This document shows, piece after piece, positions 25,939-34,737 of a stretch of DNA of 64,000 nt (position 1 is the first letter of the stretch; the number at the start of each line of letters is the position of its first letter). Source of the DNA: Foliimonas ilicis (GTDB lineage: Bacteria; Pseudomonadota; Alphaproteobacteria; Rhizobiales; Rhizobiaceae). The stretch is from NCBI RefSeq assembly GCF_039939195.1, contig NZ_JBDUUH010000004.1, forward strand, positions 1-64,000. The letters are read 5' to 3'. Below the pieces are notes generated by a model that saw nothing but the letters and a program-made list of their open reading frames with translations, searched no databases and had not been told where the DNA came from. Made by a program: the position numbers and the translations under genes.

Positions 25939-27312
25939 TTACAGATTGACGACCTTCTTTTCCGTTGCCCCGACCTGCTTCTTCAGAAGGTCGGAAACGA
26001 GGAAAGCGAGTTCGATCGCCTGATCGGCATTGAGGCGCGGATCGCAATGCGTGTGGTAGCGATCCTGAAGCTCCTCGGCCGTAATGGCGCGCGCGCCGCC
26101 GGTGCATTCGGTAACATTCTTGCCCGTCATCTCGATGTGAATGCCGCCCGGATGGGTGCCTTCTGCGCGATGAACGTCGAAGAACGTCTGAACTTCCTTC
26201 AAAATGCGATCGAAAGGCCGCGTCTTGAAGTTGGCCGCGGTGATCGTGTTGCCATGCATCGGATCGCAGGACCAGACGACCTTGCGGCCTTCGCGCTGCA
26301 CGGCGCGAATGAGCTTTGGCAGATGATCGTCCACCTTGTCTGCACCGAAACGGGCGATCAGCGTAAGACGGCCCGCCTCATTTTCCGGGTTCAGTTTGTC
26401 GATCAGTTCGATCAGATTATCCGGCGTCAACGACGGTCCGCATTTCAGGCCGAGCGGGTTCTTGATGCCACGGCAATATTCGATATGCGCATGGTCGGCC
26501 TGACGTGTACGATCGCCGATCCAGATCATGTGGCCCGACGTCGCATACCAGTCGCCCGAGGTGGAATCGACGCGGGTCAGCGCCTCTTCGTAGCCGAGCA
26601 GCAGCGCTTCGTGGCTGGTGTAGAAATCCGTCTCGCGAAGCGCGAAATTGTTTTCCGACGTAATGCCCACCGCGCGCATGAAATCCATGGTTTCGGTGAT
26701 GCGATTTGCCAGCGCCTGATATTTTTCACCCTGCGGGCTGTCCGACACGAAGCCGAGCATCCACTGGTGGACGTTTTCCAGATTGGCATAACCGCCCTGC
26801 GCGAAAGCGCGCAGAAGGTTGAGCGTCGCAGCCGACTGGCGGTAAGCCATTTCCTGGCGCGCCGGGTCCGGCACGCGCGACTTCTCGTCGAACTCGATGC
26901 CGTTGATGATGTCGCCACGATAGCTCGGAAGCGTCACGTCGCCCTTGGTTTCGTTGTCCGAAGAGCGCGGCTTGGCGAACTGGCCCGCAATGCGACCAAC
27001 CTTAACGACAGGCTGTGAGCCTGCGAAGGTGAGAACGACGGACATCTGGAGGAACACGCGGAAAAAGTCGCGGATATTGTCCGCGCCATGTTCCGCAAAG
27101 CTTTCGGCGCAATCGCCGCCCTGAAGCAGGAAAGCTTCGCCGTTCGCGACCTGAGCCAATTGTTTCTTTAGCTTGCGCGCCTCACCTGCAAAAACGAGCG
27201 GCGGAAACGTTGCAAGACGCGCTTCCGTTTCCCGCAAAGCAGCTTCGCTGGGATAAGCCGGAACCTGCTGGATTGGCTTGGCTCTCCAAGAATTCGGCGA
27301 CCATTTCGTCAT
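25939..27312 (-). CDS. Class II 3-deoxy-7-phosphoheptulonate (DAHP) synthase
   Basis: A 457-residue enzyme for the first step of the shikimate pathway, joining phosphoenolpyruvate and erythrose 4-phosphate. Plant-like class II features are present: LLQGGDCAESF near residue 60, KVGRIAGQFAKPRS near 100, and WSCDPMHGNT near 345. This class is unrelated in length to E. coli AroF/G/H (about 350). The ATG at 27312 begins MTKWSPNSWR; the TTG at 27324 would only add four residues. It is separated by a terminator from the converging GGDEF gene. Confidence 0.95.
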   Translation of the reverse strand: MTKWSPNSWRAKPIQQVPAYPSEAALRETEARLATFPPLVFAGEARKLKKQLAQVANGEAFLLQGGDCAESFAEHGADNIRDFFRVFLQMSVVLTFAGSQPVVKVGRIAGQFAKPRSSDNETKGDVTLPSYRGDIINGIEFDEKSRVPDPARQEMAYRQSAATLNLLRAFAQGGYANLENVHQWMLGFVSDSPQGEKYQALANRITETMDFMRAVGITSENNFALRETDFYTSHEALLLGYEEALTRVDSTSGDWYATSGHMIWIGDRTRQADHAHIEYCRGIKNPLGLKCGPSLTPDNLIELIDKLNPENEAGRLTLIARFGADKVDDHLPKLIRAVQREGRKVVWSCDPMHGNTITAANFKTRPFDRILKEVQTFFDVHRAEGTHPGGIHIEMTGKNVTECTGGARAITAEELQDRYHTHCDPRLNADQAIELAFLVSDLLKKQVGATEKKVVNL

Positions 27313-27422
27313 CGCAACACCCAATTTCTAGCAACGGGCACTTCGCCCCAACCGCCCAACATGGACGGGAACGCGGCTCTATACCGCAAGCGACCCGACT
27401 ATTCCACCCCGCGAAGGCAGTT

Positions 27423-28820
27423 TCAGGACTGCTCGACCCGTTTGCCGTTTTTCACCGTGTAGGTCGGCTTATACATCGTCACGAGTTCTTCGGCAGCCGT
27501 CGGGTGAACCGCCATCGTCGCGTCGAAGTCCTCCTTGGTCAGTTTCGCTTTCAGCGAAATGCCCAAAAGCTGCGCCATTTCCCCTGCATCGGGTCCGAGA
27601 ATATGCGCACCGACGACGCGCCGGCTCGCCGCATCCACGACGAGTTTCATCAGCATTCGCTCATCGCGTCCGGCCAGCGTGTTGCGCATCGGCTTGAAGG
27701 ACGCGCGATAGATTTCCAGTGCGTCGTATTTCTTTGCCGCATCGTCTTCCGAAAGGCCAACAGTGCCGATTTCCGGCTGCGAAAACACCGCCGTCGGAAT
27801 GCAGTCATGGTCCGGCTTGGTCGGATTGTTCCTGAAAGCGGTTTCGACGAAGCACATGGCTTCATGGATCGCTACCGGCGTAAGCTGCACACGGTTCGTG
27901 ACGTCGCCGACCGCCCATATGTTATCGACATTCGTGCGCGAAAACTCATCGACCTCGATCGCACCGGTTACATCGGTTTTCACACCGACATCTTCCAGGC
28001 CCAGATTGCTGGTGTTGGGCGCACGCCCGATCGCCAGCATATGCTGGCCAACCGTCAGCACCTCGCCTCCGGTGATCGTCACGTCGAGGCGGCCATCGTC
28101 GCGCTTTTCAACCTTCTTGGCGACGGACTGGCAGATGATGCGTATGCCCTTCTTCTCCATCGCTTCATGAAGCGATTTGCGAAGGTCCATGTCGAAGCGG
28201 CCGAGAATCTCAAGTCCGCGATAGATCAGCGTCGTCTTGACGCCCAATCCATGAAAAATATTGGCGAATTCGACGGCGATGTAGCCGCCGCCCTCGATGC
28301 TGATCGCGCGCGGAAGTTCCTGCAGATCGAACGCCTCGTTGGAGGAAATGCAATGCTCATGGCCTGGCAGCGATTTGTGCTCGCTCGGCCAACCGCCGGT
28401 CGCGATCAATATCTGATCCGCGGTGACAGTGCGGTTTTCGGCTTCGAGCCTGATCGTGTGACTGTCCACCAATACGGCGCGTGTGCGGAACACCGTGCCG
28501 CCTGCCCCCTGAACACCGCCCTGATAAAGCCCTTCAAGCCGCGCGATCTCGCGATCCTTGTTGGCGACGAGCGTCTTCCAGTCGAATATCGAAGGTCCGA
28601 CTTCCCAGCCATAGCCCGCCGCATCCTCGAAATGCTCGGCAAACTGTGAGGCGTAGACGTAGAACTTTTTCGGTACGCAGCCGCGAATGACGCATGTGCC
28701 ACCGAAACGGAACTCTTCGGCTATCGCGACCCGCTTGCCCAATGCAGCACTTACCCTTGCTGCGCGAACGCCGCCGGAACCGCCGCCAATGACGAAAAGA
28801 TCGTAATCGTACTCGGCCAT
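27423..28820 (-). CDS. gor: Glutathione-disulfide reductase
   Basis: A 465-residue FAD enzyme that reduces oxidised glutathione with NADPH. The FAD fold IGGGSGG is at 11-17, the redox-active disulfide is Cys43-x4-Cys48 in GGTCVIRGCVPKK, the second nucleotide fold is GGGYIAVE, and the catalytic His is in AVHPTAAEE near the C-terminus. The CVIRGC form, instead of CVNVGC, is common in alphaproteobacteria and plants. The ATG at 28820 has GGAGACTGAT before it; the upstream extension to 28913 is not family-like. It follows the DUF2059 gene on the same strand behind a terminator, so it probably has its own promoter. Confidence 0.95.
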   Translation of the reverse strand: MAEYDYDLFVIGGGSGGVRAARVSAALGKRVAIAEEFRFGGTCVIRGCVPKKFYVYASQFAEHFEDAAGYGWEVGPSIFDWKTLVANKDREIARLEGLYQGGVQGAGGTVFRTRAVLVDSHTIRLEAENRTVTADQILIATGGWPSEHKSLPGHEHCISSNEAFDLQELPRAISIEGGGYIAVEFANIFHGLGVKTTLIYRGLEILGRFDMDLRKSLHEAMEKKGIRIICQSVAKKVEKRDDGRLDVTITGGEVLTVGQHMLAIGRAPNTSNLGLEDVGVKTDVTGAIEVDEFSRTNVDNIWAVGDVTNRVQLTPVAIHEAMCFVETAFRNNPTKPDHDCIPTAVFSQPEIGTVGLSEDDAAKKYDALEIYRASFKPMRNTLAGRDERMLMKLVVDAASRRVVGAHILGPDAGEMAQLLGISLKAKLTKEDFDATMAVHPTAAEELVTMYKPTYTVKNGKRVEQS

Positions 28821-28878
28821 ATCAGTCTCCAAGGGTTGGTGCGTACGCACCGCATTTATGCAAGTCGCTGCAAGAAGA

Positions 28879-28903
28879 AAAGCCCGGCACTTGGCCGGGC
28901 TTT
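28879..28903 (-). terminator. Rho-independent terminator after the DUF2059 gene
   Basis: AGCCCGGC and GCCGGGCT form an 8-base stem with a short loop, followed on the minus strand by TTTTCTTCTT. It ends the rpiA-DUF2059 transcript before gor. Confidence 0.8.
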
Positions 28904-28928
28904 GAAAAGGCATATAGCGAAAGCGCGA

Positions 28929-29489
28929 TTACTGCTGCGGAGCCGTTGGCGCAGCCGGAGTTGGCATTTCCGGAGCAGGAACGGACTGACCGCCTGCCGC
29001 CGACAGCGTCTTGCCAACTTCTTCGGCCAGATCGCGTGCAACGCCGCGCTGCCAGATTTCGGCAGCCTTTTGAACTTCGCGCGAGACGATTGGGCCGTCA
29101 GCGATAAGCTTCTTGCCCGGCTCGGAGTTGTAGAACGCCGCGATTGCCTTCAGATCGTCGATCGGGAAAACGCGCGCATAAGCGAGGGCTGCTTCGCGCT
29201 CGAGGTCCGAGCGGCGCGCTGCCAGCGCAAGTGTTTTCTCGTCGACCGTCGAGGTGACCAGCGCCTGCATGTCCGGGTTCTTCTGGATCAACTGGCTCTT
29301 CAGTGCGGCTGCAGCCTGCGGAAGAACGCCATCATAGAAGTCGGTTGCGTTGATTGCATCGACGGCTTGACGTGCGGCCTGAAGATGATCTGGCGCGATT
29401 TCCTGCGAAAAGGCGGGCGAAGACAGCGCAATGATTGCCGTAGCAGCGAATGCTGCAGCGAGACGATTTGCGCGATAGACCAGCGTCAT
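28929..29489 (-). CDS. DUF2059 domain secreted protein
   Basis: A 186-residue periplasmic protein. A signal peptide is clear (residues 1 to about 28, ending SPAFSQ). The mature domain shows the DUF2059 pattern, including the Ala-rich helices and LKAIAAFYNSEPGKKL (about 113-128). The C-terminus is Pro/Ala-rich. The family's function is unknown. It starts 19 bases after rpiA in the same direction, so the two are probably co-transcribed, and a terminator follows it. Confidence 0.9.
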   Translation of the reverse strand: MTLVYRANRLAAAFAATAIIALSSPAFSQEIAPDHLQAARQAVDAINATDFYDGVLPQAAAALKSQLIQKNPDMQALVTSTVDEKTLALAARRSDLEREAALAYARVFPIDDLKAIAAFYNSEPGKKLIADGPIVSREVQKAAEIWQRGVARDLAEEVGKTLSAAGGQSVPAPEMPTPAAPTAPQQ

Positions 29490-29508
29490 GATGGATTGAA
29501 CTCCCTGT

Positions 29509-30207
29509 TTATTCGGCGGCGTAAACGGTTTCTATACCGTTCTCGCCTGCCACGATCGCGACATTTGCAAGACCCAGAAATAGACCGTGCTCGACAACTC
29601 CCGGTATGGCGTGAAGAGCATCCGAAAGCGCTCTTGTATCTGGAATGCGGCCAAAAGATGCATCGACAATGAAATGACCGCCGTCTGTAACAAATGGCTG
29701 GCCCTCCGTCATCCTCAATGTGAGCGGACCGGAAAGTCCAAGCGAATCGGCGGCGCGCGCGATGGCGATTTCGGTGGATTTCAGGCCGAACCGATTGACC
29801 TCGATGGGAAGCGGAAACTGCCCGATCGTCTGCACCAGCTTGGATTTGTCGGCAATGACGATCATACGCTCGGATGCCGCGGCAACGATCTTTTCGCGCA
29901 GCAATGCCCCGCCTCCGCCCTTGACCAGCGTCAAATGCGGATCGACCTCGTCGGCTCCGTCAATCGTCAGGTCGAGTTCTGGCAGATCGTCCAGCGACGA
30001 AAGCGGAACGCCAAGCTGCATGCACAAGGCTGCCGTGCGCTCGGACGTCGGAACGCCGATGATCTTCATGCCGGTCGCGATCTTTTCGGCCAACAGTTTT
30101 ACGAACTCTTCCGCTGTCGATCCGGTGCCGATGCCGAGCCGCATTCCGCTCGACACATGGTCGAGTGCCGCCCGCGCTGCCTCGACCTTCAATGCTTTTG
30201 GGTCCAT
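29509..30207 (-). CDS. rpiA: Ribose-5-phosphate isomerase A
   Basis: A 232-residue enzyme interconverting ribose 5-phosphate and ribulose 5-phosphate in the pentose phosphate pathway. The family motifs are present: GTGSTAEEF near residue 27, TIDGADEVD with catalytic Asp residues near 82, and KGGGGALLREKI near 95. The length is typical (about 220-235). I chose the ATG at 30207, giving MDPKALKVEAARAAL, because the 25 residues upstream to 30282 are basic and not family-like. The ribosome binding site is weak. It is divergent from gph. Confidence 0.95.
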   Translation of the reverse strand: MDPKALKVEAARAALDHVSSGMRLGIGTGSTAEEFVKLLAEKIATGMKIIGVPTSERTAALCMQLGVPLSSLDDLPELDLTIDGADEVDPHLTLVKGGGGALLREKIVAAASERMIVIADKSKLVQTIGQFPLPIEVNRFGLKSTEIAIARAADSLGLSGPLTLRMTEGQPFVTDGGHFIVDASFGRIPDTRALSDALHAIPGVVEHGLFLGLANVAIVAGENGIETVYAAE

Positions 30208-30337
30208 GAAATTCTTGATCTGCCCTTTTGAAACGGATGCGCTCCTAACATTTTTGCGGGCACTGGCATAGACCTTATGCATTGCTTGCGAGGCTTTACG
30301 CCTTTAATCAGGGGCGAAACCAGTTGCGGGAGAAACC

Positions 30338-31021
30338 ATGCAAAGACCCATCATCGTGTTCGATCTGGACGGAACGCTCGTCAACACGGCGCCCGATTTG
30401 CTGGACAGCCTCAACCACATTCTGGAATCAGGCGGGCTGGTCCCTGCCGAATCTGCCGGCTTTCAACGCTTCGTCGGCCATGGCGGACGCGTTATGATCG
30501 AACGGGCCTATGCAGCACAGAACAAGGCGCTGGAAAAGGCCGAGCATGACCGGCTCTTTGATCTTTTCATCGAACATTATGGCGCGAACATCCCCGGAAA
30601 ATCGCTGCCCTATCCGGGCGTACTCGACGCTTTGGAGAATTTCGAAAAGGCCGGCTATCTGATGGCCGTCTGTACGAACAAGACCGAAGCGCTGTCGCGC
30701 CTGATTATCGACGCGTTGGGAATGAACCATTATTTCGCAGCGATTTGCGGGGCGGACACGTTCGATTTCCGCAAGCCCGACCCGCGCCATCTGCTGGAAA
30801 CGATCAAAATGGCCAATGGCGATCCGTCGCGCGCTGTCATGGTCGGCGATTCCCAGACAGACATCGACACGGCAAAGGCTGCGGGCATTCCGGTCGTTGC
30901 CGTCGATTTTGGCTATACGGACCGTCATGTGCGGGAATTCGAGCCGTCGAAAGTCATTTCGCATTTCGATGAACTGACGCTGGAACTTGCTGAAAGTCTC
31001 ATCCGCTCGGCGGCAGCGTAA
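30338..31021 (+). CDS. gph: Phosphoglycolate phosphatase (HAD family)
   Basis: A 227-residue HAD-superfamily phosphatase. Motif I is DLDGTLVNT (9-17) with the nucleophile Asp9. Motif II is CTNKTEALS near 110, and motif III is DFRKPDPRHL with VGDSQTDIDTAKAAGI (about 145-185). The family removes 2-phosphoglycolate formed in DNA repair or oxygenase reactions. GCGGGAGAAACC directly precedes the ATG. It stands alone, divergent from rpiA, and the tRNA-Val gene follows after 75 bases. Confidence 0.92.
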   Translation: MQRPIIVFDLDGTLVNTAPDLLDSLNHILESGGLVPAESAGFQRFVGHGGRVMIERAYAAQNKALEKAEHDRLFDLFIEHYGANIPGKSLPYPGVLDALENFEKAGYLMAVCTNKTEALSRLIIDALGMNHYFAAICGADTFDFRKPDPRHLLETIKMANGDPSRAVMVGDSQTDIDTAKAAGIPVVAVDFGYTDRHVREFEPSKVISHFDELTLELAESLIRSAAA

Positions 31022-31096
31022 AACACCCAAACCACGGCTTGACTTGGCCAAGGGCGGACCATTATATCGCGGCTCGCTTGACCTCCAGTTTCAAGC

Positions 31097-31171
31097 GGGC
31101 GCGTAGCTCAGCGGGAGAGCATTCGCTTCACACGCGAAGGGTCACAGGTTCAATCCCTGTCGCGCCCACCA
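31097..31171 (+). tRNA. tRNA-Val (anticodon CAC)
   Basis: A 75-base tRNA with encoded CCA. The acceptor stem is GGGCGCG / CGCGCCC, the D-stem GCTC / GAGC, and the anticodon stem TTCGC / GCGAA around the loop TTCACAC, which gives anticodon CAC for valine codon GUG. The T-stem is ACAGG / CCTGT around TTCAATC. All stems pair perfectly. The last 22 bases overlap the end of the L,D-transpeptidase gene on the other strand. No integrase is nearby, so it is not evidently an attachment site. Confidence 0.97.
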
Positions 31172-33078
31172 TTTTCCAACGATACTTGCTGTTCTACCTT
31201 TTCCGCAGGCGCCCGTGTCGCCTCGACCCGCACAATGGCGTCGCTCAGCTTCGTGTCGCGGTCATAGACATCGCCGAAATATTCGACCTGTCCCGCCGCA
31301 TTCGGCCATGCGGTGAAGTAAGCGATATAGACGGGTATCTTGCGTGTAACCTTCTCGCCCGAATGCCCCTGCTTCAGCTTCTGCGCAACATGCTCGACCG
31401 TCGAGCCCAGAACGGCAGCCGCCATGCCGCGCGGGTCCTGAAGGCGCACGCAGCCATGGCTGAAGGCGCGTGAATCGCGATCGAACAGCGCCTTCTGCGG
31501 CGTGTCGTGCATATAGATCGCATGCTTGTTGGGGAACATGATCTTCAACTCGCCCAGCGCATTCGCCTCGCTCGGCGCCTGGCGCACATTGAACGGCACC
31601 CTGCCGCCATACTGGCTCCAGTTGATCGCCGAAGACGGAATGCGCTTGCCCTTCGAATCCGTGACTTCATAGCCCGAACGGTCAAGATAACCGGGATCGT
31701 TGCGCAGGCGCGGCAGCATTTCGTTGACGATGATCGACTGCGGCACGCCCCAATACGGGTTGTATTCCACCCGGTCGATCTCGTCGTAGAAGAAGCTGGT
31801 CTGGTTGGATGTCTTGCCAATGACCGTGCGCGTCTTCAGCTTTTCCTGGCCGTCCTCGATATAGCTGGCCGTGAATGCCGGCTGATTGATGAAGACATGT
31901 GTCGCGCCCAGATCCGAAGGCATCCAGCGAAGCTGCTCCATCGCATTGGAGACTTTCAGAAGCTTGTCAGCCTTGGAGGTTCCCGCAACCTCGGAAACGG
32001 TGCGCGGGCCGATCACGCCATCGGCCTTCAAGCCTTCTTTTTTCTGAACCGCCTTGATCAGCGGGATCAGTTCGTCCGCGTAGAGTTCGCTGGTTCCGAA
32101 ACGGGTCAGCGTATCGCTGAATTCCTGACGCTCGGTCTCGTCGAGATCGCGCGAGATCAATTGCAGGAGTTTGGGAAGCTCCGCACTCGTCTGGCCGGGC
32201 TTCAGAAGCAGCTTCGCATCGACGATGATGTCGTTCTCCGCACTTTTGCGAAGCGCATCGAATTCGCGATGCAAGGCCTTGTAGGCGTCATTCTGCGGCG
32301 CGCGTGAATCGAGGAACGCCGCAACGTCGTCAGCACCCGAGACCGCCTTCAGGACAGCCGGAAAATCGATCTTCTTGGCGGGAAAGTCGTAATAGCCGGA
32401 GATGCGGTTCGGATCGATCCGGCCACCCTCGATGTCACGGACATAGCGCAATATTTTCGCCGACAGGATCATCTCGAAACGGATGGCGGCATTGCGCTTG
32501 GCCGTGTCGTCCTGATCGTTAGCTGCCAGTTCGGGTATGGATACGCTGTAATCGGCAGGGTTCAGCCCGTGGCTGGCCGCTTGTGAAAGCGCTTCGATGG
32601 CATCGGCGGCGCGCGCATTGGGCACACCGTCCGTTACCCAGATGAATCCCGGCTCAGCCGCATAATAATCGGTCAGCGCCTTGCCCAGATCCTTCTCCGC
32701 GAGAAGCTCGAACCCGTCGAGACCGGCGAGCGCATCGGGAAAATTAATACCGTTCATCGGCGGGCCGAATGCCGCGTTCTGCGGCCTGTCGGTCAGCACC
32801 GTGAAATCCACGCGCTGCAAGGCATCGGCCTTGTAGGTGTAGTAGGCTGGTGCGGATATTTTCTTTATCGGCGCGGCAGCACTACTACGCACAGCAGTCT
32901 TCTGCTTGCGTGTCGGCGCCGCTGGCGGTGGCGGAAATTCAGCGCGTTGCGCGCGTTTCACGCCGCCGCCGAAAAGCCCTTCGAACAGGCCCTGCGCATT
33001 GGCAGAAGGAACACCGAGCGTCAGCGAAGCTGCGAGAGCAAGCAGAGTGAGGGCGGTTGCATTCTTGCGGATCGTCAT
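31150..33078 (-). CDS. L,D-transpeptidase (YcbB-like, YkuD domain)
   Basis: A 642-residue cell-wall enzyme that makes 3-3 crosslinks in peptidoglycan or attaches proteins to it. It has a signal peptide (1 to about 29), an N-terminal scaffold region, a peptidoglycan-binding motif (KKEGLKADGVIGPRTVSEV) around residues 335-360, and the YkuD catalytic domain with SHGCVRL, whose Cys is near residue 543. The layout matches E. coli YcbB/LdtD (about 615 residues). L,D-crosslinking is prominent in polar-growing Rhizobiales. The last seven codons and stop lie antisense to the tRNA-Val T-arm and acceptor end, giving the basic, Asp/Arg-rich tail GGRDRD. Confidence 0.93.
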   Translation of the reverse strand: MTIRKNATALTLLALAASLTLGVPSANAQGLFEGLFGGGVKRAQRAEFPPPPAAPTRKQKTAVRSSAAAPIKKISAPAYYTYKADALQRVDFTVLTDRPQNAAFGPPMNGINFPDALAGLDGFELLAEKDLGKALTDYYAAEPGFIWVTDGVPNARAADAIEALSQAASHGLNPADYSVSIPELAANDQDDTAKRNAAIRFEMILSAKILRYVRDIEGGRIDPNRISGYYDFPAKKIDFPAVLKAVSGADDVAAFLDSRAPQNDAYKALHREFDALRKSAENDIIVDAKLLLKPGQTSAELPKLLQLISRDLDETERQEFSDTLTRFGTSELYADELIPLIKAVQKKEGLKADGVIGPRTVSEVAGTSKADKLLKVSNAMEQLRWMPSDLGATHVFINQPAFTASYIEDGQEKLKTRTVIGKTSNQTSFFYDEIDRVEYNPYWGVPQSIIVNEMLPRLRNDPGYLDRSGYEVTDSKGKRIPSSAINWSQYGGRVPFNVRQAPSEANALGELKIMFPNKHAIYMHDTPQKALFDRDSRAFSHGCVRLQDPRGMAAAVLGSTVEHVAQKLKQGHSGEKVTRKIPVYIAYFTAWPNAAGQVEYFGDVYDRDTKLSDAIVRVEATRAPAEKVEQQVSLENGGRDRD

Positions 33079-33240
33079 CGGTCACCCTCTTTGGCCAGAA
33101 TACGCCAACATCCTGAACGTGTATTCGGGATGCCTCTTCGCGCAAGGCGAATGTATGGCGTGAGCGTAACGATTCATACCGATTCCATTAAGGTTCCATT
33201 AATCCTGCGGAACTGTTGCACAACTGCCTCGAAGACGCGC

Positions 33241-34131
33241 TCAGGCCTTCAATGTCGATGCCGCCCTCCTCCCTCGCGGTGCGTCCGCCTTGACGAAGAA
33301 GCCGCGGATGAAGGCAGCAAGCGCGACCGATAGACCGATTGCGAGCACCCACCATGCCGGGCGTATCATGTATGAAAATTGCAAGTTTGCCGCGAGAACC
33401 CGCTCCGGCGGAACGCCTGTAGCCAGCGCATACCAGGCATATTCCACGCCTGCGGTCGCCAGTCCGGCAAACACGGCCAGCCCCGCCAGCACCCATGGCG
33501 ACGACAGGGAGAACCCGCGCCAATGCGCGATGCGATAGCTCATCAGCAACATGAAAAGACCGGCCATGATCGTGGCTTCGAATACGTCCGCCTTGGTTTG
33601 CAGGAAGAAATGCAAGCCGGTGAGAATGGCGATCGCGTACACGATTTTGTGAAGCTGGTTCCACTTCTTGCCAAGTCTTTTGACCGCGGCATCGGTGGAG
33701 GTCGCCGCCAACGCAGCCAGCCCGAGAAGCGAGACGAAGCCGATCGTCAGATAGAAGCGCAGCACGATCTCGCTGGATACCCGCCACAAATCCCACTTCT
33801 GGTCGGTGATGTAGAGAAGGAAATGCGTCAGCGCATAGAAGAAGGCCGCAACGCCTATCATGCGCCGCACGATGATGAATTTGGGCCATTGCCCTATGCG
33901 CCGCAGCGGCGTGATGGCAAGCGACAGCCACAGGAAGCGTATCGCCCAATCACCCGTCTCATGGATCGCTTCGGTGATAGGCCGTGGGCCGAGAAGCCCG
34001 GCGGCAAAATAATAGGTGAGCAGCAGCGCCGGAATAAGCAAAACGGCCAGAACCGCCGTTTTGAAGGGTGAGAATTTACCGGCTCGGTCGGTCCATGGCA
34101 TCATTACAGAGATAACTCCATTGTCTGCCAT
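33241..34131 (-). CDS. msrQ: MsrQ-like haem-binding membrane protein (methionine sulfoxide reductase subunit)
   Basis: A 296-residue ferric-reductase-type membrane protein with about six helices. The haem-ligand histidines of the family appear in ALTHFLLYI (near 100), LHKIVYAIAILTGLHFFL (near 165-182) and the RIAHWRG region. MsrQ passes electrons from the quinone pool or flavin reductase to the periplasmic MsrP, which repairs oxidised methionines. The usual msrP gene is not beside it. The C-terminal tail is longer than E. coli MsrQ (about 211 residues), with two or three further helices. The ATG at 34131 is used; ATGs at 34104 and 34101 are possible and no start has a strong ribosome binding site. 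Confidence 0.85.
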   Translation of the reverse strand: MADNGVISVMMPWTDRAGKFSPFKTAVLAVLLIPALLLTYYFAAGLLGPRPITEAIHETGDWAIRFLWLSLAITPLRRIGQWPKFIIVRRMIGVAAFFYALTHFLLYITDQKWDLWRVSSEIVLRFYLTIGFVSLLGLAALAATSTDAAVKRLGKKWNQLHKIVYAIAILTGLHFFLQTKADVFEATIMAGLFMLLMSYRIAHWRGFSLSSPWVLAGLAVFAGLATAGVEYAWYALATGVPPERVLAANLQFSYMIRPAWWVLAIGLSVALAAFIRGFFVKADAPRGRRAASTLKA

Positions 34132-34180
34132 ACATACGGTTCATGCCGCGCTAGAGTTTTCGCAATCACGAAGCGGTGAC

Positions 34181-34534
34181 CTAACGATCCCGCGACATGC
34201 CCTTTTCCGAAAGCTCTGCCAGATAGGCGTTCCAGCGATCCGTTTTCTCATGGCCGAGCGCGTGGAGATAATTCCATGTGAATATGCCGGTGTCGTGAGA
34301 ATCATCGAATATGATGCGGACCGCGTAGTTTCCGACCGGCTCTATCCGCGAAATCGTTACCTCGCGCTTTCCCGGTACCGTCACGCGCTGTTCGGGCGAA
34401 TGGCCCTGCACTTCCGCCGAAGGGGAAACGACGCGCAGGAATTCGGATGGCAATTCAAACGGCGCATGGTTCGGAAAAGTCACCGTCAGCAGCTTGCGGT
34501 CTTTTGATACACGTAGTTCTTTTGGAGCGGTCAT
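34181..34534 (-). CDS. DUF971 (gamma-butyrobetaine hydroxylase-like N-terminal) domain protein
   Basis: A 117-residue protein with the small DUF971 fold: LTVTFPNHAPFELPSEFLRV near the start, VGNYAVRIIFDDSHDTGIFTW in the middle, and WNAYLAEL at the end. Related domains precede the oxygenase of gamma-butyrobetaine hydroxylase and also occur alone near Fe-S or cofactor genes. The stand-alone form has no proven activity. It is upstream of the MsrQ gene on the same strand (49 bases) and divergent from moaA, 203 bases away. Confidence 0.9.
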   Translation of the reverse strand: MTAPKELRVSKDRKLLTVTFPNHAPFELPSEFLRVVSPSAEVQGHSPEQRVTVPGKREVTISRIEPVGNYAVRIIFDDSHDTGIFTWNYLHALGHEKTDRWNAYLAELSEKGMSRDR

Positions 34535-34666
34535 GCGTTAAGCCTCAATCTGCAATCGAATATCACCTACGCCTGTTTTCGCTGTCATAAAAGCGCCGAA
34601 AGCGCTGGCCATTGCTCGAAGGCAAAGTAGGGTGTTACCAAAGCATAAGAATACTAAGGGCTTGAA

Positions 34667-34722
34667 CCTTTGTTCGCTTCCCACGACATAAGAAGGAAGC
34701 GATAAAAAGAACGAGCCAAAGG
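34667..34722 (+). promoter_or_regulatory. Candidate hairpin in the moaA leader
   Basis: CCTTTG (34667-34672) can pair with CAAAGG (34717-34722), and inside them CGCTTCC (34675-34681) with GGAAGCG (34695-34701). The structure ends 15 bases before the moaA start and overlaps its ribosome binding region, so it could control translation. It does not resemble the Moco riboswitch closely enough to call it that. No gene is seen in 34535-34737. Confidence 0.35.
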
Positions 34723-34737
34723 GAACGCGGAAACGTC

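Noticed and set aside
27210..28649. Plus-strand open frame of 479 residues opposite gor
   Set aside because: It overlaps a complete glutathione reductase with all catalytic motifs and crosses into the aroF-like gene's upstream region. Shadow frame.
31097..31171. tRNA-Val as an integration (att) site of a genomic island
   Set aside because: No integrase gene, no duplicated tRNA 3' end in the window, and the flanking genes are housekeeping.
34667..34722. Molybdenum cofactor riboswitch before moaA
   Set aside because: The complementary pairs exist, but I cannot match the conserved Moco core; kept only as an unnamed hairpin.
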